From: Marsupella aquatica
Taxonomy: Eukaryota > Marchantiophyta
Length of the DNA stretch: 64,000 bases
NCBI GenBank assembly: GCA_973895155.1
Contig: OZ316891.1
Coordinates: 9,734,001 to 9,798,000 of the forward strand
Direction: 5' to 3'
Position 1 is the first letter of the stretch, and the number at the start of each line of letters is the position of its first letter. The notes below the pieces were generated by a model. That model was not told the origin of the DNA and did no database searches. It saw nothing but the letters and a program-made list of their open reading frames with translations. The translations under genes and the position numbers were made by a program. Positions 59,001 through 64,000 of the stretch are shown piece by piece.

Positions 59001-61353
59001 AATCTTTGTAGAATCGAGTTTGAATCACCTTCAGTGCTTCTGAACCTAGCTCAAGTGGATTGACTGCCTGCATGGCAGATTTAACAAAAAAGGTTTCTTG
59101 TAATTAGAGATCGCTACAAAGGAAAGTGACATAATTCATTCGTTTAGTTCTGCGTTGTGCTTCTAGTGAGACATACAGTCTTCAAGATTTAAACCGAAAG
59201 CTCAAAATAGGAAAGGCCTTGCTATGATGCACACAAATAAGTGAGAGCACCATAACGAATCACTGTAGGAAGTTCCTAGTTCAATCATGCCCCGTGGCTT
59301 TAAGAAATGCTTATAAGTTGTTTGAAAAAGAAATTCAATCGAGAGACTAGTTAAAATCATATCACGCCATATGTGAAAAAATATGATATGACTGTATACT
59401 TTTAGTCCACCGACACTGGGGACAGAAAGTACAATGCGGCAGTAAGCCGGAGAAGTTAGTGAAGAAAATCAACGAAGAAGAGTCAGACGGAGACCTTGTG
59501 CGGAAGGCCGCTATGGAAAAGTTTTCCATATGCTCGTAGCTTCCATACTAACATGCCACCGGTACCAATGCAAGGTTGCTTGTCGGCCGTGTCTACCCAG
59601 AACCTGCTCTTAGTCATAACGAGAAACTGTTAACGACACGCCTCAAGATATTTAAAGACACAGATAATCCACTAGATAAAGACAGATGGACCTGATAAAA
59701 TGCTTAGAACTAAGAATCAGCCATTATCAGCTGCTATAGTTTCTCCTAGGCAGCAGGTTAATTCTCACTGTGCTACTTACAAGGGACCCAGCTTCAGCTT
59801 ATCAAGGAGGCCATGTTTCACGAGAGCGTCCACTCCGACTCCAAGATTAGCTGACGTCTCCTCATTCGCAATGAAGACTGCAACAACAGTTCTCTCCAAA
59901 GTAGGTTTTCTCTCTGCTAGTTGGCGGAAGAGTTCAGTGACGAGAGCAACGTGACCTAGACAGTCCGTTGTGCCCCGACCTTTTAGTTTATCCCCATCAA
60001 CTGTTAACTTGAATGGATCAAACTCCTACATGGAAAATAACAGAGGATATCACGCATAGCTCTTCAAGGGAAGGAAGTCCGTGAATTCAAAAATAATGAA
60101 CATCCTACATACCCTGATAGGCCTTGGAGTGCAACCCCAGGAAAAATGCTCTGTGGGAAGACATGTTTCCCACCTTTCCAAGTTTAAGATTCCCACCTTT
60201 CACCTGTAATTATTGCTCATTTTGTCGGCTGGGAAGACACTCACCTCTAGTTTTGGAACCATGACAAAGCTATAATATCTTCACAACCAAGTCAAGTTCA
60301 GGCTCAGGTTCAAATCGTTTATTATCACGAGTTAGTGACAGATGCTCGTGTAGGTAATTCACTGTAATGAAAGAAGTTGTGGCAAGGACCACTAGCTTGA
60401 CTCTAGTAAATTACATCTGAAAGGATTAAACACAGATATTTGTCGTTCCTTTGCGCAAACCCAACATAGATCATCTAGTTTGTCACAACATCACGTCAAT
60501 AAGCACGAGTATAGTACTTCGGACAAACGGTCCTTCTATAACGGCAATCGCGGCCCCAGGTGCTTGTTGTTTGAATGAAAAGAACTAGAGGGACGGGAAT
60601 CATCACCTGTTGCTCTTGTGAGCCGATTCAGAGACATGTTTATCATATTCGAAAGGATTAGAAAAAGTGCCTCAGATGTATTTCCTGAGAGCGTGACAGT
60701 GACCGTTTTGATGGACTGAGGGGTCCAAAGAAGTAGCATGAGAAAAGGTGCTCGTGAATACTCTTATCAAGACGATAATTACCACAGGCACAAACGCTAT
60801 CTTGCTCACTTTCCACGTGATGGTGATTATATTTCTGCCAAGCAAAACCTGATCTACTTGTATCTGAAGAAATTAAATTAGCCACATTACTGCGACAAGA
60901 AACACAAAAGTCTATCCTTCACAAATCCAACAGAAAAAAGGCTCCCATGAAGAAACAGAAGTCACATTTCCGTCACGAAAGAAAGACCAGAAGAATCTGG
61001 CGGGAACAAAAACTCACCCAATCGTCAGGATTGGCCGTCACAACATCCATGTGACTGCCGACAAACGAGACAATTTTCTCCGCACCGCCCGTCCCTGGAT
61101 ACTCCACGATGAGGTTTCCTCTCCCCTCCACATAGCTGACATGCTTGATGACCAGAGGGCCACCTTCCTCGGTTCCGAACGATCCCAACACATCCAAAAC
61201 ATGCCGTACTGCTCTGTCCTCCTTCGGGATGAGCTCTGGAGGGTTGTTCTGCAGAAACTTGGCTTCTCCAATCAGCTTCCCCAGCAGAGCTACAAATTTC
61301 TCTCCATCTAATTCCAAGTCTGCCAACAACTCTTTCGGCGAATTCATTCCCAT
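56070..61353 (-). CDS. NAOD: Acetylornithine deacetylase (M20 family metallohydrolase)
   Basis: Predicted to hydrolyse N2-acetylornithine to ornithine in arginine/polyamine metabolism. Ten exons join in phase: 61353-61018, 60025-59781, 59603-59495, 59067-58929, 58237-58180, 58013-57996, 57724-57602, 57055-56899, 56535-56502, 56173-56070; 440 aa, the plant family length. Active-site features of the di-metal M20 fold: GSHMDVV (metal His about residue 101, Asp about 103), RGTTDCLGHVA (bridging Asp about 133), FIANEE (catalytic Glu about 167, metal Glu about 168) and the C-terminal metal His in TYHARNEYSLLSD. Further conserved plant blocks are FHSGLPHK, YGFATPSTMKPTQW, NQIPAECLISGD, GVACNLDSPGYH and KPYSITGSLPCIRELQ. 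All ligands are present, so it should be active. No obvious transit peptide. Confidence 0.95.
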
Positions 61354-62228
61354 CTTGCCGAGAAAACTCTCTCCACTCGTTCTAGCAATGCCGAGAGAAA
61401 GCTCACAGGCGAAGAATGTACATACGCAGCTTCTTCTTCAGCTCTCCTTCACTTCAAGAGAGTCTTTCTTGTCAAATACTTGTAGTATTGTAAACAGTCG
61501 ATTGCTGATGTTGGTCAATTGGTCCGGGAAGAAACCTTTTCACATGGAAAACGATTCCCACACGAGTGAGGCTTACGTGAGAAAAAGAGCTTCCGTAGAG
61601 GCCTGATTCAAATCCTATAATTCAAAACAAAATTTGCTATGAATATACTCCGAGCATAGAAGAACTAATTTGTGTGTGAAATAGATCTATCGATTTATTC
61701 ACTAGTACTTTTTTCGAGAGACTAATCTTTTCATTATGAAATGGAAGATAAGATAAATTAGGCAGAATAATAATTATGAAGATGAATAACTTGAGGGATC
61801 TAGCATAATTTGGTAGCACTTTTGTTTGTTTAATTTTTTGCCTCGAAAAATCCAAGTGAATGCCATTCAAATAGTCAGCGTACAAAGAGAGGGGGGTCAC
61901 CAAAACGGCCACACCCAAGAGGACCAAAGGTCGATGTGCTAAAAAAATGGTGAAGCCGGTGTCAGGGGAGAAGCTGAGCCCCAGAAAGGGGCAACTAAAC
62001 AAGTAATTTAGATACTACAGCGAGAGCATCACACTCCTAAGACTGGCCAATAATCAGGTCCTGGCGAGATTCCATCCAGTGGTTTGTGAACGAAGGTAAG
62101 TTCTATCAGTCTAATCTGTAGTGCAGCTTACACACTTGTTGTAACCGAGACGTTCAGGGTGGATGGGGGGGAACTGGTGGGATCTGCAAGACCTCCTCAT
62201 GTAGGTTCCAAAGTCCAGCCCAGGTACC
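61354..62228. other. 5' flank of acetylornithine deacetylase
   Basis: Promoter side of the gene; no motif I would commit to. AT-rich from about 61600 to 61850. Confidence 0.35.
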
Positions 62229-62510
62229 TTAGTCAAATGAGAAACCATTGTAAGCCTTGCCCAAGGTGGATTTCCCTGCTCTAATTCTAGTTCGGTGTCT
62301 AGCCCAATCACGCCGAAGATAGATCCCCAAACGATGCCATGATTTCTGAATAATCCCCTGGGGATTTGGCCGAGTGTGTTCAATGAAGTGCAAGCTTCTG
62401 TCCTTCCAGATAGTCCGACAGATGATTGCCTTGAGAGTGCGCCACAGTTTCTCTGGAATGTCCCACTCGTCCAATAACGGCTCTCCAATGAGTATGTGGG
62501 CTGCATGCAA
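62229..62510 (-). pseudogene. LINE/non-LTR retroelement C-terminal relic
   Basis: Minus-strand frame with KLWRTLKAIICRTIWKDRSL followed by a charged tail resembles the zinc-binding/C-terminal region found after reverse transcriptase in plant LINEs (W..L...I...IWK.R pattern). No upstream reverse transcriptase remains and there is no initiation context, so it is a short relic at most. Confidence 0.4.
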
Positions 62511-63829
62511 TTGAATCGGGAGATTTTGAGAAAGGCAACATGCTGTAACAAGAACAATACCATTGCCATACCACCTGGGAGCTTGGGCAGCCCCAGATGC
62601 TGTGAAAGATAATTATCTTCTTGTTGATCCAGATCGCATCGGGTGTAGCACTTTTGTTTTCGGTACAAAGTAGGCTCGAATCCTACCGTTTCCTAAAGAG
62701 GATCCCTGCTTGTCACTTGTGTGGACTCAATCAATTAAGTGCACACAATTATCATGTACCTGTACTTACTGTTGAGAGTCAATTTTTAAAGGTTATGTTT
62801 TCTTGGCCAAGGTGGCCAATGTCACCTTGTCCAAAGGAGAAGATGCAGGATTATATACCTAATTTTTCAAAATCTAATTATGGTCATCAGGTCTCCCTAG
62901 ATTTTGCAATGACCTTTGGATTCTAGCGAATGGGGTATGTGGCTAGGTGGGAAACAGGCTACTGAAAGACAAAAATCCTAGCCACTTTTGCCGAAAGTGG
63001 CTAAGCCTTTGCAGAGAGGTCGAATCTAGCAAACTTTCACCCGTGGCCAAGGCAAACCTAAGCTCCTGGATATTTTTCAATGGAGTTTTGAAACCTGCAT
63101 TGACCATTCTGAAACAAACCTTCTTGCTTTGGTAGCACCTGTCCTTTGTAGAAATGTTGAGCTTGTAGGATGCCAAAAAGTGCTTCATCCTTTTACCTAC
63201 TACAATTATAAAGAATCCCACCAAAAATGGTGGGTCATCCATTGACAAACTGACTTTTGGAGGGAACACCATATGACCATTTTTTCGGAATTCAATATGA
63301 GTCTGAATTGTACATATGACCAGTAGAGTTATACTTTGTTTTATACTAGACTTTCATTAGCCAAAAATAAATCTCCTAAACCAAAGCACACAAGACAAAG
63401 AATTTTGGTATACCACAAAGAGGGGCATGATGACATACTAGGAATGTGAGTCCCGTTGGGATTGGGCACTTGGGACACCGTTATGAGAGGACAGGGACTA
63501 GGGAGCACTAAATTAAGTTCAAAATAGGGAGGGAAAATTAATGATGCACCAATGTACGTGTGAAGGGTACCATATATACCCTCCCATTAGTACGCAGGGG
63601 AGGGGATACATGGGAATGAGACAAAGTGGAGAAAAGGAAGGTGAATAAAGAAAATGCATGATAGTAGGCAATGAGAAGGAAAAAAATAGGAGAAAATTTA
63701 CACCCTTGCCTTTCATTGGTTGGGGGGCTTTGAAGCAAAGGGAAACCAAGAGTGAGAAAATATTAAAAAAATTGGCACACAGATAATGTCTTAACAACTA
63801 CATCACAGGGCCTATGTTTTCTTGCCTCC
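62511..63829. other. No gene supported
   Basis: Contains short inverted segments (TAGCCACTTTTGCCGAAAGTGGCTA at about 62979-63003) and AT-rich DNA. The open frames show no recognised motif. Confidence 0.35.
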
Positions 63830-64000
63830 CCTTGACATCTTTATCTCACCACAACATCTTTTACTCACGCTCAACATCTTTTCTTTTCTCTACAGTTTTT
63901 TCTCACCTCAAGATAGTTTTCTCACCTTGACATATTTTTTTCACCTCGACATCTTCTTCTTGCCATCCTTTTCTCACCTTGACATCTTTGTCTCACCACG
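63830..64000. repeat. Degenerate 18-22 bp tandem repeat running off the window
   Basis: At least eight imperfect copies of a unit like CTCACCTTGACATCTTTT. Spacing varies by a few bases and the array continues to the last base, so its full size is unknown. Confidence 0.7.

Noticed and set aside
62633-62700. tRNA-Pro-like anticodon and T arms (TTTTGTTTTCGGTACAAA then GTAGGCTCGAATCCTAC)
   Set aside because: The D arm is missing and the acceptor strands do not pair, so at best a tRNA-derived fragment.

Overview
The window is nuclear DNA of a land plant. Evidence: GT-AG spliced genes with short exons, and protein families characteristic of plants (peroxisomal hydroxypyruvate reductase ending in SKL, PHO1 phosphate exporter, QRT3-like pectin-lyase-fold protein, plant-type acetylornithine deacetylase). 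The proteins are clearly orthologous to angiosperm ones but diverged, and intergenic space is only moderately repeat-rich, so I lean towards a bryophyte or other non-seed plant. That is an inference, not proven.

Layout. 1-1.24 kb: last five exons of a DDRGK1/UFBP1 gene (+). 2.0-3.1 kb: tandem duplications, one copy carrying a small MITE. 3.4-3.9 kb: a possible small hydrophilic protein gene (+) downstream of a G-box. 5.84-6.59 kb: a triplicated segment just upstream of HPR1 (6.75-11.27 kb, +, 13 exons, 389 aa). PHO1 follows convergently (20.58-12.95 kb, -, 11 exons, 828 aa).

21.9-35.24 kb is a single large DNA transposon of about 13.3 kb. It has terminal inverted repeats of about 310 bp and an exact 8-bp target duplication. 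On its right half is a decayed MULE-type transposase with a SWIM zinc finger (-). On its left and middle are two + strand genes, one resembling an RPA/POT1-type OB fold and one a basic Cys-rich protein. The two sides converge, as in MuDR. Between the two + strand genes sits a 3.84-kb nested insertion with TG...CA ends and a gag-like pseudogene.

35.2-46 kb is a repeat zone: a 570-bp foldback MITE with a 10-bp target duplication, a copia polyprotein relic, a 130-155 bp repeat cluster, and an 89-bp satellite with a trimeric higher-order period. Three housekeeping or wall genes follow: a QRT3-like pectin-lyase-fold protein (46.15-49.91 kb, +), RNA polymerase subunit RPB5 (52.37-54.24 kb, +) and acetylornithine deacetylase (61.35-56.07 kb, -, 10 exons including an 18-nt microexon). 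A LINE-like relic and low-complexity repeats end the window.

The cellular genes do not form a pathway: ufmylation, photorespiration, phosphate export, wall modification, transcription and arginine metabolism are simply neighbours. Exon limits were read by eye from splice sites, reading-phase continuity and remembered family conservation; no alignment, transcript or database search was available.
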